Made by a program: the position numbers and the translations under genes
Notes under the pieces: generated by a model
The model's input: the letters and a program-made list of their open reading frames with translations, nothing else
Databases searched by the model: none
Told to the model about the DNA's origin: nothing
Part shown: positions 13,527 to 24,954 of the stretch, piece by piece
Position numbering within the stretch: position 1 is the first letter of the stretch
Layout of the letters: every line of letters begins with the position of its first letter
DNA from: Macrobrachium rosenbergii
Taxonomy: Eukaryota > Arthropoda > Malacostraca > Decapoda > Palaemonidae
DNA length: 64,000 bases
Direction of reading: 5' to 3'
Assembly: GCF_040412425.1 (NCBI RefSeq)
Contig: NC_089749.1
Coordinates: 15,163,662-15,227,661 of the forward strand

Positions 13527-16500
13527 GGCAGTAAGTGACTATAATTGCAAGTTGCTGATGAGCTGCTAAGATGAAGCGTTCCATTGAAGATTCACCTGAG
13601 TCTGAGCCCCCGAGGCAACGTCCAACACTCAGGCATCCCAGTTCTGCATCCTCAGAAGCACAAATAGATGGAGATGGTGGGGGAGAAACTTCTGACAATT
13701 CTTGCCCTGTCAGCACAGCAGCTACCACTTCCAGTTCTTCAGTTTGGGCTGCTCAATGTACTTCACCTCAAACGACCACAGCAAAAACTGCTTCCTCATC
13801 TCTAGCTGTTGTAACTACTAGTTTTATCACTACCTCTGCCTCTTCAAGTTCAACTGTATTTCCAGTTGCCTCTGGTGGGGCACTTGAAGCTGAGACAGGA
13901 AACAGTCCGACATCCATGGCAGCCTCAGTTTCCCATCCTGGTCAGTTAGAAAAAACAGATTCTTCTTCTCAGTTAGAAAAAACAGATTCTTCTTCTGCAG
14001 CTACAGTAAGTGATATAAGCTTGCCCATAGTACCTGTTTCACAGGGACAAGAAGTGACAGATGAATTAGGAGCAGCTACAACACCTATTACTTCGACATC
14101 TGTTTTGCCCTCATGTTCCGTCTTAACGACTTGTGCAGCTACAGCCTTTCAGACAGTGTCCTTTTCTAATGATGGGACTGTCACTTCAGGTCCAACAACA
14201 TCATCAAGGGAACCGGATGTTTGTGAGTCTAATACCAGGGTTTCAGTTACCATGCCTGTTGTATCTTCATTTTTGTCCTCATCTTCACCCTCATTTCTAG
14301 CTATATCTTCATCTGATGTCAGTTTAGCATCCTCATCTAATCAGAATTTGACACAGTCAACAGACTCTCTACCGTTATTAACAGTTTCATCTGATTCATC
14401 ACCAGAGTCTTCCAATGATTCCGTAGGTGTGGTACCTGTCACGTTTAGCAGTGTTGGGGATGTTCCACATTATGACTTAGTCTCAAGTACAAGTGTTATC
14501 CGGCCATTGAATGATAGCAGACCAGAGCAAATTCCAGCAGATGCAGTTGTTGATATTTCTACTTCTGGACAGTCATCAGATTCATTAACACTTACTTCAT
14601 CTTCGTTACTTGATACAGATAATGCAAACCTACATGGTCTTTTTGGGAGTCCCAGTTATGGTGATGACCAACCAGAAGTTCCTCAAGTAGAAGAAGAAGA
14701 TGAATATGAGTCTGCTGAAAGAGACCATACCCATTCAGAAGAAATTGCACCAGAAAACTTGATGTTAGAGGACCCCAGTACAGCTTTATTAACTTCAGGA
14801 CCTCTGTGCATTTCACAGACTGGAGAACCTTTGGCTGAATGTGGTGAATTGAGTAGAGAAGAGGAAAGAAAGCTTAAAGAAGAGTTGATCTTACAGTCAG
14901 GGAAAGTTCCATCTGCTGGTGAAACTATTCCTAAAGGACAACTTCGTCGGGCTGGGCCTTATTTATTAGGCCCACGTTTAGGGTCTTCCCCTGTTAGGTC
15001 CATTGTCCAGTGCTTAGCACGACGAGAAAATACAGATGAATTCTACACTCTCAAGATTTTAACTGTTAGAGATACCAGCGAGGAGAATCAAGATGATCGA
15101 CAAGGTAAGATGCTGCTTCACACTGAACATTCTTTACTATCATTATTATCTGGACAGCAGGGTGTCATTCAGCATCATGGTCTCTTCCAAGACTATGCTG
15201 TTGGTGTACATGAACCAAGTGAGGGACGGATGGTGGCCACAGGTAGACTTGTACGTCGTGTCTGTCTAGTGCTTGACTGTGTAACCCCTCAGGATTACTG
15301 TCCACATACTGCAGACCTAATTAACCTTCAACATTATGTTATTACAAAGGAAAAACTTAGCGAGCGTGATGCCTTAACCATATTTTACAATATTGTGTCA
15401 GTTGTCCATAGTTTGCATGAGCAAAACATCGTACATCGAGATTTAAAGCTTGGTAATCTTGTCTTGCACAGAGCAACACGAGAAGTTACCATAACTAACT
15501 TTTGCCTCGGTCAGCACCTTCCCTCAGAACAAGACCGTTTAAGAGACCAGAGGGGATCCCCTGCTTATATTTCTCCAGATGTTTTAAGTGGTAAACCTTA
15601 TTTAGGTAAACCCTCTGATATGTGGGCCTTGGGTGTTGTTCTTTTCACTATGCTGTATGGTCACTTTCCCTTTTATGATGCTTTGCCTCAAGAATTATTC
15701 AGGAAAATTAAAGCTGCTCAGTATGTCCTCCCTAAAGGGGATAAACGTGTCACTGAAGGCACAAAAGACCTAATTCGTGGGTTGTTGGTTTTAGATCCTC
15801 TAGAGCGGCTTAATTGTTCTCAGGTTTTGGCAAAGTTAACAGCTATGATTACTCCGATGTGTAGTGATATGCCTTGTGATGATCAGGTTGTACCAGAATT
15901 GGAGGAAAAAAATAATACAAAATCTGATAAAAGTCACCATTCAAACCTGCAGTCTTCCAATAGTGGGGGCAGCAATATCATTGATCATGGTTTTGGAAAT
16001 TCCATTGCAAGGACACGGAGACTAGCTGGAAGAGATGGAGACAGTCAGAGTTCAAACATAGATGTAATATTGCAGCAACTGGAAGATAGCCATAATAACA
16101 ACCCAAAATCATCTACTGGCAAGGGTATTAGCACTAGTATTTGCAATTCTAGCAGCAGTGCTAATAAAAGCAATGGTGTGATTTCATGTATTGTAGGCGA
16201 TGCACGGCCTTTAACCCAAGCGGAACTATCAGAACATCGTCATCTGTTACCTCATACTTCGCGAATAGCTGAATCTGTCAGCAGAAGTTCAGGACCACCA
16301 CCAAGTGTAACAGTTGTTGTCAGCAGAAATAGCAATGATAGGTTTAGCTCTATTCTGTCTCTCAGGTCATCTGGTATGAGAAATTTTCCATTGAATCCAC
16401 TGGGACCTCCTCCCAGCACCAGTCACTCGCAACCTTCACCAAACTTGACTATTCCCCCAGCACCATTACCTCCTCATGTGCTGTCCTCTCGCTTGTCGGT

Positions 16501-16993
16501 GCCAATGTCTGCGATGTCTGGATCTTCACCGCGACTTCCTCCATCACCGTCTCTGCCGTTGCCATCTCCTCTTTTGCCCTCAAGCAGCTCTGGTCTACCT
16601 TCAACCTTAAGTCGATCTCATACGGGCCTTCCAACATTTGGAGTCTTTTCCGGTATGAATCAATCCCAGTCACAGTCTCCGGCATCGGTGGTATCACACA
16701 ACCCAATTCCTCCTACTGGTTCACGGAGTCGTTGGGCACCTGGTGTCCATCGTATAGTTCATAACATTTCAAGTTTGCAACATTCAGCTTCAAACAATAA
16801 TGCTGAAGTTAATGATCAGAATGCAATAAGTCAAAGACCTACTGAAAATGGACATGCAGAAAATGATAATGAGTCTGCTTCAAGTTCTTCCTCATCACTT
16901 CCAAGGAGACCTTTCCACTTGGCTCTTAGACCAGGGAGAGGTCGAGCTCAGACTGCAAAAAATATCAGGCCCTATCGCCATGTTAGACGGTAA
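13527..16993 (+). CDS. Stk40: STK40 pseudokinase homologue, giant form (1,140 aa; coding frame 13571-16993)
   Basis: A single open exon encodes 1,140 aa. The acceptor cttttttag ends at 13526, and two in-frame TGA codons just upstream (13556-13561) fix the ATG at 13571. Residues 1-440 are Ser/Thr-rich and low complexity; ~365-400 are acidic. Residues ~462-758 match STK40 closely: GPYLLGPRLGSSPVRSIVQC, K495, HRDLKLGN (H622-N629), NFC in place of DFG (643-645) and SPD in place of APE (668-670). The canonical Gly-loop is absent. Known STK40 is a pseudokinase that lacks ATP binding and serves the COP1 ubiquitin ligase; here a VP motif follows the domain (DDQVVPELE, 770-778), as in vertebrate STK40. 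The C-terminus is Ser/Pro-rich with a basic tail. Vertebrate STK40 is ~435 aa and multi-exon, so both the size and intronless coding stand out. The identity is secure; the role of the extensions is unknown. Confidence 0.96.
13943..13996 (+). repeat. In-frame 27-bp tandem duplication in Stk40
   Basis: Two identical 27-base units encode QLEKTDSSS twice (residues 125-142) in the low-complexity N-terminal region. Confidence 0.95.
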
Positions 16994-18599
16994 TACAGAT
17001 AGTTTTGTACAGTATTTCAAGTTTTGTACAGTGTTTCATTACTGAATTTTATGTTGTATATTTAATATTTTTTTTTTTTTTGCAATTAAGCTCTTAATTT
17101 TAAATATCTTTTACAGTATTTAAAATTTGATTTCATCATCATTAATACAAGCTGTGTACCTTGATTTTAGGATTTAAATTGAGATACAGTATCAGATTGG
17201 CGAGCGCAGTAATTTTACTGTGCTTAGCATGGAATTGCAGTTTTGTAAATTAATTAAATAAATCATTTTTATTTAAAACTGAACTGGCAGAGCTAAGATC
17301 ACCTTGTGCAAGATTTCTATATTTTCTTATATATTTTAGTCTTTGCATCAAAAAGACCCATTATTTTTGTTGTTGGAATTGATTAGTAGACTCTTTAACC
17401 TGGCTCAGATCTTGGAACTGGTGATTATTATTCTTGTCCCTCTTGTACAGTAAAGTTACCATATAACTTTTGAATAGTGGACAAAATGGCTCAGTGTAAA
17501 TAATAATTTTAGAAAAATAACTGCACTTCTAACTCACCCCAGTTTGTAAGTGTTGTAGATAGCTTTGTATTGTCATAAGAACACAATGTATCTAATACTG
17601 TATGTGAAGTTTTGTAATACCTAGTAAGCCTAGGGCACATATTTTTAAGTACTTAAAATATAGCATAGGAAGATGTGTGTTCTCATGCTGGTTTATGCAT
17701 TCTGAACAGTGTTGGTATGTATATATTGCTTGTTTAACTTTATTTGTGAAGCCATTTTATTTCATGATACTTTAAAATAGCATTGCAAAAAATGGACGTT
17801 TATGCTTAATCTATTCCTGTGGGGTATGAAAAATTATGTTATAAAAAATCAAAGATGAAAATGCCTACTCACAATGGACCAGTTTTGAGTATGCATTAGA
17901 ATAGTTGTCTTGGCTTTCAAGTAATGGCTAATAAAAGCTTGTAATGAAAACCTACATCAAATTTAGATTGTGGTCACAGGCTGTGGTCACAGGCCATGGA
18001 AGTCTTGGAAAAGTTTCATATCAAGAGAGACAAAAATGGTTTATTTCAGGTACTGTTGTAGTTTAAAATAGCTACTCTTTTCATTAAATTCTATGGAATG
18101 ACATAACCAAATCTATAGAAGTTATTTATTTACTGTGAAAATGTGATTATGCAAAATTTTTTATTTTAGATATAAATTTAATTTATGCTGTAAGTATGCT
18201 TGTGTAACAATTTCTCCGATTTTCAAGGTATATCCTACTTTACTCGTATTTGTAAAAACTGCTAGAGCCTGGAATTATTGCCTTGAAAGGTAAGAGCATA
18301 GGTGCATTTTTCATGCCAGTTCTTTTCCAGGTGTCTGTTGATTGTTTTACAATGGTCTGAAAGTTTATGTGAGTATTTTATTTATAACTGGTGTTTGGAG
18401 TGTTAAAATGCCTTGTTATGTTATTCAGTCCTTATGTGTCTGTTAGTATTCCTAAGCTGTTTCAATTATTTGTCAGTTTTTCTTCATTGCCAGTCTGGAG
18501 TTAGGGAAAATACAGAATAGGCAATTCTGTGGATACAGAATAGGGGATTCCATAATAACAATACAGTACAGCACCAGTGAAACCAGCTGAAATACTTAT

Positions 18600-19060
18600 T
18601 GAAGAGTGGGAGCAATCAGGAACATACCTTGGGGGGAAAATTCAGGACTGTACCCAACAGGAGCTCAGAGGAGGGACCTTGTGAGGCTGTGAGAACCACT
18701 GAAGTTGAAATGCAGAGGTTCATGGTAAACTTTGGAACTGCAGGGGCCAAGTGTTGAAAAAGCACAGTGGCCTAAAGTGAAGGACAGGAAAGGCCACCTC
18801 CATTAATTTGAATTTTGAGTCCTTTGTGCCAAACTTTGTTGAAGGCCTTTGTTGAGACTACATTACATCTGTGTCCTTCTGTTTGGGTCATAGCGATGAA
18901 ATCATTGATTTTCGTATTAATATTGGTGTGACTAGCTGGGTCCCTCTGCCTTTGATAAAGACATATTGATTCTTGATAACTAGGTCATTTTCATGGAGGA
19001 CTTTCACCAATGTGTAAAACCATAGCTCCATAATTTTTCCGTGAAGTTCTAGGAGTGTTA
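18600..19060 (-). pseudogene. Degenerate LINE reverse-transcriptase fragment
   Basis: On the minus strand one frame reads VVSTKAFNKVWHKG (~18868-18821), matching the RT motif FSKAFDKVWHxG. Another upstream frame reads VLHENDLVIKNQYVFIKG (~18985-18930), matching the NQ-x-GFRKGRST block. The two blocks are in different frames with stops between, so the fragment is dead. Confidence 0.6.
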
Positions 19061-21218
19061 TTTATTTATGGTGTATCACTTGCTCAGAATACCCTTCTGA
19101 TTTTTTTAGGAACCTTTTCACTCCTGATGTTTAAATGTCCAGGTAGTAGCCCCTTATTGGACAGAAACCTTAACGAGCATTACTTAGAACAAAGGGGTGT
19201 TGAGTTTTTGAAAACTTGGGGATAATTAATGTGGTTCGTGAAATTTTCTTTTATCCAAAAGCTTCACCTACTATTGTCAACACGATTCAAAGTCATTTAA
19301 GTTGGCTGTAGAACATCTGGTTTGCATTGCTGGTTTTAACTTTTTGTAGCTCAGAACAGGGTTAAAGGTAGTCTTCCCCCAGAATTTTGTGCTGCTAAAG
19401 GTGCTGTTGTTCCAACCTTGTTTGTTGGGGCTTCTTGCATTTGTTATGAGTGAAATGTGTTTATTTAGATTAGTTCACATTTTTATGGAAAGTAGACATT
19501 TTTATACTAATGATAGTGGGAAAAGGTAGAAAAAGTTGGTGTTGTGTAGTTGATAATCTGTGAAGCAAAAGTAGAACAGTATTAAGTCATGACAAAACTG
19601 TAAGGTTGTAATACTGGACTGAAATAAAGATTTACACAGTATTTAGGGTTTGTTAAAGAATTTGTGAAAGGTATGTGGAATATTGTCTGAATGATGTGCT
19701 TTTTATATCTGAAATGTATAACATTTTAATCATACAGTATATCTTTGGTTACATGTTAAAATTTTTTATGTTGAGCTATTATGAAATGCAAATTTTTATC
19801 AGGTAGAGCTATTTTGCTACATTAATCTGTGATATTTTGCAGCTTTTAGAATGAATTTTGTGTGATTTGTGTTTCAATAACTTAATTTTCAGTTAGCATA
19901 TAGATCGTACTGCCCTTTTTTCTTAACCATTAGTGTTCCCATACAAGATTACTGACAATATCATTACCAGTACCCTAACCAATAGTGATGGCACTAAGAC
20001 TAAGATCCAATAGACAAAACTTGTGTGATAATTAATGACTAATGCTTCAGGTCTTTTGTTCAGTTGTATTGGACTACTGTGCTCATGTCTTGATGTAAGG
20101 ACCCTTCAGAGATCTTTATCTATTTAACATGATTGCTTGAAGTGATGGTTTCCTTTTTCCTGGCAATGTGGTTTAGACTTCCCAGAAAGTATCTTATATG
20201 CCTATCTTCCTAAGCACTTTTTACTTTTCAACAGGGAATTACCATTCTCATGATTTTCTTTATACTGTACTATTTTTTTCTATTTCACGTACAGTTCTTT
20301 CTTAGGTTATCAGGTCAGTTGAGAAGCACCAGTTTTACCATGAACGCAACTCTTGATGTTCCAGTAATCCTCTACTTCCAAGTTGAAGTATATTTTGCCC
20401 TTAAATAGAAAAGTAAGTAATATTTGGTGTAAATGGCTAGTTGCCAATTAGTAAACAATTAAATGCTGGCAACACCAGACTACTTTGGTGGCCAAGTGCA
20501 TATCAATATGAATATGTCACTGAGGATTTCTTCACTACAGAAATTTGAGATTTGAGATGATTGGTCTAGTTAAGTTGTACATTAATACTGCAATCTTAAC
20601 TTGAAGCAGTTTGAATCTGTAGACAGTTTGCGTCACTGCCTGGTTGCCTCATCATCTCGTCTTCAAAATTCTTGGCCTCATAGAAAGGATACTCATTATA
20701 GAATAAAGATTACAGTTCACCATTTCTGTCTTTTTACCATACTGGGTTTACTTTCAGATGTCAAATTTCTCAATCTTATTGAGTTCACCTACAGATGTCA
20801 GATTTAATTTTGAGAGCCTTTTTAGTGGAAGAGTCAAATACAACTTCCCTGTCTCAGTTTGCCTACTTTCATAACTTATTCCATGGGGGGCCAGTGATGC
20901 TAATCACTGTCTGCAATGTAAACGTTCATAGCAAATTACTGGTGAGTTTGCTGACCCATTCCTTGTCTTTTGATTTGTGTTGAATGCTTAAAATGAGTCA
21001 TTTGTACAGGTATTTAAAAAGTATTAGGTACGGATTTCTAAGCAAGGACAGATAAGTAATCATTCAATGAGATGTGAAACATTGTCTAGGGACCTCAGGC
21101 TTAACTGAAGACTGCCTGACACCAAGACAACTCCATTAAGATATCAGCCAGTCAGTCAAACCTATCTATATGTTGATTTAATCCTAATTAGCCATCTGGT
21201 ATCTGAAAACTATTTCTT

Positions 21219-21316
21219 GTGATGATATCAGTATTTATAAGTTGTCAACTTCACCTTTCTTTGTGGTGTGATGATATCAGTATTTATAAGTTTTCAACTT
21301 CACCTTTCTTTGTGGT
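21219..21316. repeat. 49-bp tandem duplication
   Basis: Two copies of the unit starting gtgatgatatcagtatttat, differing at one base. Confidence 0.95.
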
Positions 21317-21403
21317 TGCAACTGAAGTGAGGAGCATAGACGGCTGGAAGAGGGGGCATCTCTTAAAGGGATCTGCCATACTTGCTTAATTAACATTGTT
21401 AAT

Positions 21404-21501
21404 AAATGATTGTACATCAGGGATATTGGTCTTGCTGCTGTAACCATTTATTAAATGATTGTACATCAGGGATATTGGTCTTGCTACTGTGACCATTTAT
21501 T
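21404..21501. repeat. Second, unrelated 49-bp tandem duplication
   Basis: Two copies of the unit starting aaatgattgtacatcaggga, differing at two bases, 88 bases after the previous 49-bp duplication. Confidence 0.95.
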
Positions 21502-23922
21502 AAGTAAGCTGTAATGCATTGGCTGTCAAGGGAATTGGTACAAAAATTAAAAGGGTCTTGTTTGTGTTTGCACGTGAATTGACATAAAAGTGATGACAGT
21601 TACGTGTTGCAGTAAGCCATTCTTTTCTTCAGGGACATTAGTGATCATAGTGTTATGTTGTAGGTACTACATGTTTAAGAAGTGTATCTTTACTAGTTTT
21701 AGCATTTTTTTTTTAAATAGCGCACATTCTTCCTACTCTTACAAACTAATTTGATCATTAGAATAACAATGTTAACTGTTTTTGAAGCCTTTGACTAGCT
21801 GAATACAAGGTATTTCTTTTTCTGTAGTGTATATATACAGCAAAACATTGTTTCTAGATCCGATTATTAAAATTTTGAGGAAGTGCAGTTAATATCATTA
21901 CAAAAACATCAGTAACACATGAGAAGTTAGTAGTGGTGGGTCTACAGTATGTAAAGTTTTGTTTCAAAATTAGAGGAAAGGCTTTGCAAGAGATGGCTGG
22001 GTTAATATTTTAGGATACTTAAGTCTTGGTATCTACTCAATTTGCTCCTTGTAACATGGTTGTGACTATAGCTTGTTGATCAATGCTGGATTGGATTGGA
22101 TTTTCTCAATAGACAAATCGCAAACCTTCCTAATTTTGCAAATTAATATGAAGTTGCTTAACCTCAGTAAGAGTGTATCATTATTGTTAGTGGACATTGG
22201 AAGTCATCACAGTGTTCCCAGGTGTGTTTTTCTTGTTTGTTTGAATTCTTACGGATTTTTCTTATGGTTATTGTTTTTCATGTCATCACGGCATGGCAAA
22301 TGGTAAAGTGCAATATGGTCCTGTGTCTACATTGAATGTAGTTATTATTTAACAATGACTGCCACTCTTGGCTTTCACCACACTTGAATTGGGCATCTAC
22401 CTCTAATAAATGGAAGTTTCTTCTAGGAATGAATTAAGTAAATGAGGTTTACAACCAGCCAAATATATTTTTTTAGCTTATGTTGTATATGCATAAGTGA
22501 ACCTAGAGGCAGAGGATTCCTTAATGCTATATTCTCCCATGTACTCTAGTAATACAGTATATGTCCCTGTAGAGACAGGTGATTGCTGTGCATTTGTTTG
22601 TTCCATATTTAATAGGAATTCATTTAGATTTTAAATAATGACTTTAAAACATTGATTGAAATATAAAATTTCTGTTAAGCCATATTACTCATTGTATAAA
22701 TTATTCAGTATACTTTACAATGCATCATTTTGTTTTATTTTCACCAAAATTCAGCTTTAACAGGTTATTTGACCAGGAGCCCCTGAGCTGGATCAGATTT
22801 CTTCTTCACTCTCCCTTTGCAAAAACTCACCCTTTAAAAAAAAAAAAGTTATGTGGAAGGACTAAGTAAACAGCTGAACTGTGGAAAACGGATACAATAC
22901 GGCAGTGGAACATGAGAGCTACATTAGCAGTGATTGAAACCATAGAGGAAACAAACTCAAGTTAATCATATACATGTGAGTATTGCAAAAAACATCTATC
23001 AAATTGCAATATTTTACGCAGGTGTATAGCAGTAATGTTAATCAGTTTTGGCTAATTACTTTTTATCTAAATTACTTTAGGATATATAAATTACTTTGAG
23101 ATTACTTTAGGAAAATTAAATCTGAGATTAAGTAAGCTTTGCACCAAGAGTAAATTGAGTTATCAATATTTGTACAGGTACGCACCGGTTATGTTACCGA
23201 TGACTTTTTAGTCAGGTGCTGAATGAACATCAAAATGACCATCCACCCCTTCAGGGATCAGAGTCGGCTGAGTGAATGAATTGAGAAATTTAGGCTAAAA
23301 AGCCAAGCATAATGAAACTGAAACAAAATCACTGAAACCAAGTACTGTAATATTGTATAATGAAAGGAAAATGAAAAGAAATTGAAATGAAAAGGAATAT
23401 TGTCAGAGAGAGGTTATTAAACAATCATGTAGGAAGAGAGAATGGCCAGTGTAACCATTTGAAAATTAAATGCAGAACCTACCAAAGACATTGCCACTTC
23501 TCCATTACCTAATGTTGTCTGCCATTTTAAATTCTCAGCTTCTCTCAATATGTGAGAATTTGGTTATGAAAGTTTTTGTCTATAATTCTCTATTAAAATT
23601 AGCCTTTGATTGCTTATCATCATCTCCACAATGCAATGGAACTGTAAGCAAAAGTACCAGTCATAAGGAACATAAATGGAAATGTAATTGTTTTGTAGAT
23701 TGAAGCTACCCACCAACCCCCTGGAGCTCTTTTGGATTAATGACTTACCTTTTGGATGGTCCAAGGATGTCAGTTCTAGTTTTAGAAACATGATCCTTAT
23801 ATTTACTGATTCGTAAGGACAATTAGCTCCGATTGGGAAGAGTGCAGGATGGTTATTAATGAAAATCTCTCTCTCCAATCAACTTTTTAGTGCAAGTCAC
23901 TACCTGCACTGTATTGTTACAT

Positions 23923-23995
23923 CATTCATTTAATTATTAGGTCATGGTGTACTGTACTTTTATGTCATTCACTTAGTTATTAGGTCATGGTGTAC
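23923..23995. repeat. 43-bp partial tandem duplication
   Basis: The block cattcatttaattattaggt...catggtgtac is repeated with a period of 43 bases and two mismatches; the second copy is incomplete. Confidence 0.85.
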
Positions 23996-24638
23996 AGACA
24001 GGTGTTCACCGAGTTAGATCTAAATATTTGACCTCTGCATTGGACATCTCTATAAAAAATAATAACCGTTACCTCATTGGAAAATTTAAATCCAAACGAG
24101 GAAGCACAAGTCAACTTTAGTTGTGGCCAAATTGAGATTTTATTGGGTATGTTGCAAATTTGATGCTGCATGAAGTATGGCAAACTCTAGTACACACATT
24201 ATTTTTACCCCAGTAAGTGATTAATGATGTCATTAATTGCTAGTACTGTATACCTTGAGCTTCATTTTCAAGCTTGTATATTTTGGATTAAATATTATTT
24301 ACGATACTTGGAAAATGCAATTAGTCGAGTAGTTTTTACGAGTAGAGTGTTTAAAATTGAACGTTATTGTTATATCCAATGTTTTGATAATGTACTTACT
24401 ATCTACATATGGCTGGTTATTTCTATATATTCAAAGCCTCTGTGGATGTGTAGTCTTCTAAATAGGCTGATGAATGTCATGCTGGTCTAGTAATTCTGAG
24501 GCTCAAACCTGGATGGAATTCTAATTTTAGAAGACTTGCATATACCAATAAAATGTTAATCTGGCACTGACCATTTTTCAAGAACATTATGTACATTAAA
24601 CAGCTGGTAAAGGATAGATAGCGTTCATGTAAAAGACA

Positions 24639-24797
24639 CACTCTGAACATTTCATGTTATAATACTAGGAATGACTAGATCCAATAAACTTCACTCTGAA
24701 CATTTCATGTTATAATACTAGGAATGACTAGGTCCAATAAACTTCACTCTGAACATTTCATGTTATAATACTAGGAATGACTAGGTCCAATAAACTT
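24639..24797 (+). repeat. 53-bp unit in triplicate, each with a poly(A) signal
   Basis: Three head-to-tail copies (24639-24691, 24692-24744, 24745-24797) differ only at one base (agatcc versus aggtcc). Each carries AATAAA: 24683-24688, 24736-24741, 24789-24794. They sit where the plus-strand T-rich 3' flank of Stk40 ends. Confidence 0.97.
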
Positions 24798-24830
24798 CTA
24801 AGTCAATTAAACACTACATTTCAGGCATCT
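24683..24830 (+). terminator. Likely Stk40 distal polyadenylation region
   Basis: Three AATAAA hexamers in the tandem 53-bp units, immediately before the strand-composition switch. Inferred only; a proximal AATAAA at 17257 is an alternative. Confidence 0.4.
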
Positions 24831-24924
24831 TTAATAAGAAAGTCATAAAAAACTTATACAGAAAAGATTTACATTTGTAGAAAGGCTCCATCTTCAGCCT
24901 GACCAAGCAGAGCTTGTAAAAAAA

Positions 24925-24954
24925 AAAAAAATGCATCTTATTTCATTGTTTATT
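24925..24954 (-). terminator. Likely polyadenylation site of the BTB zinc-finger gene
   Basis: On the minus strand AATAAA (24954-24949) is followed by another near-signal and, ~20 bases downstream, an uninterrupted T tract (24931-24918), a typical signal plus downstream U-rich arrangement. Confidence 0.4.

Larger units (their letters stand above)
16994..24638 (+). other. Probable long 3' UTR / 3' flank of Stk40
   Basis: T-rich on the plus strand with no conserved coding. A first AATAAA occurs at 17257-17262, so short transcripts are possible. The composition stays T-rich until the AATAAA-bearing repeats at 24.64-24.80 kb and switches to A-rich after that. Calling all of it UTR is inference; it also contains a LINE relic and several ~45-50-bp tandem duplications. 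Confidence 0.45.
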
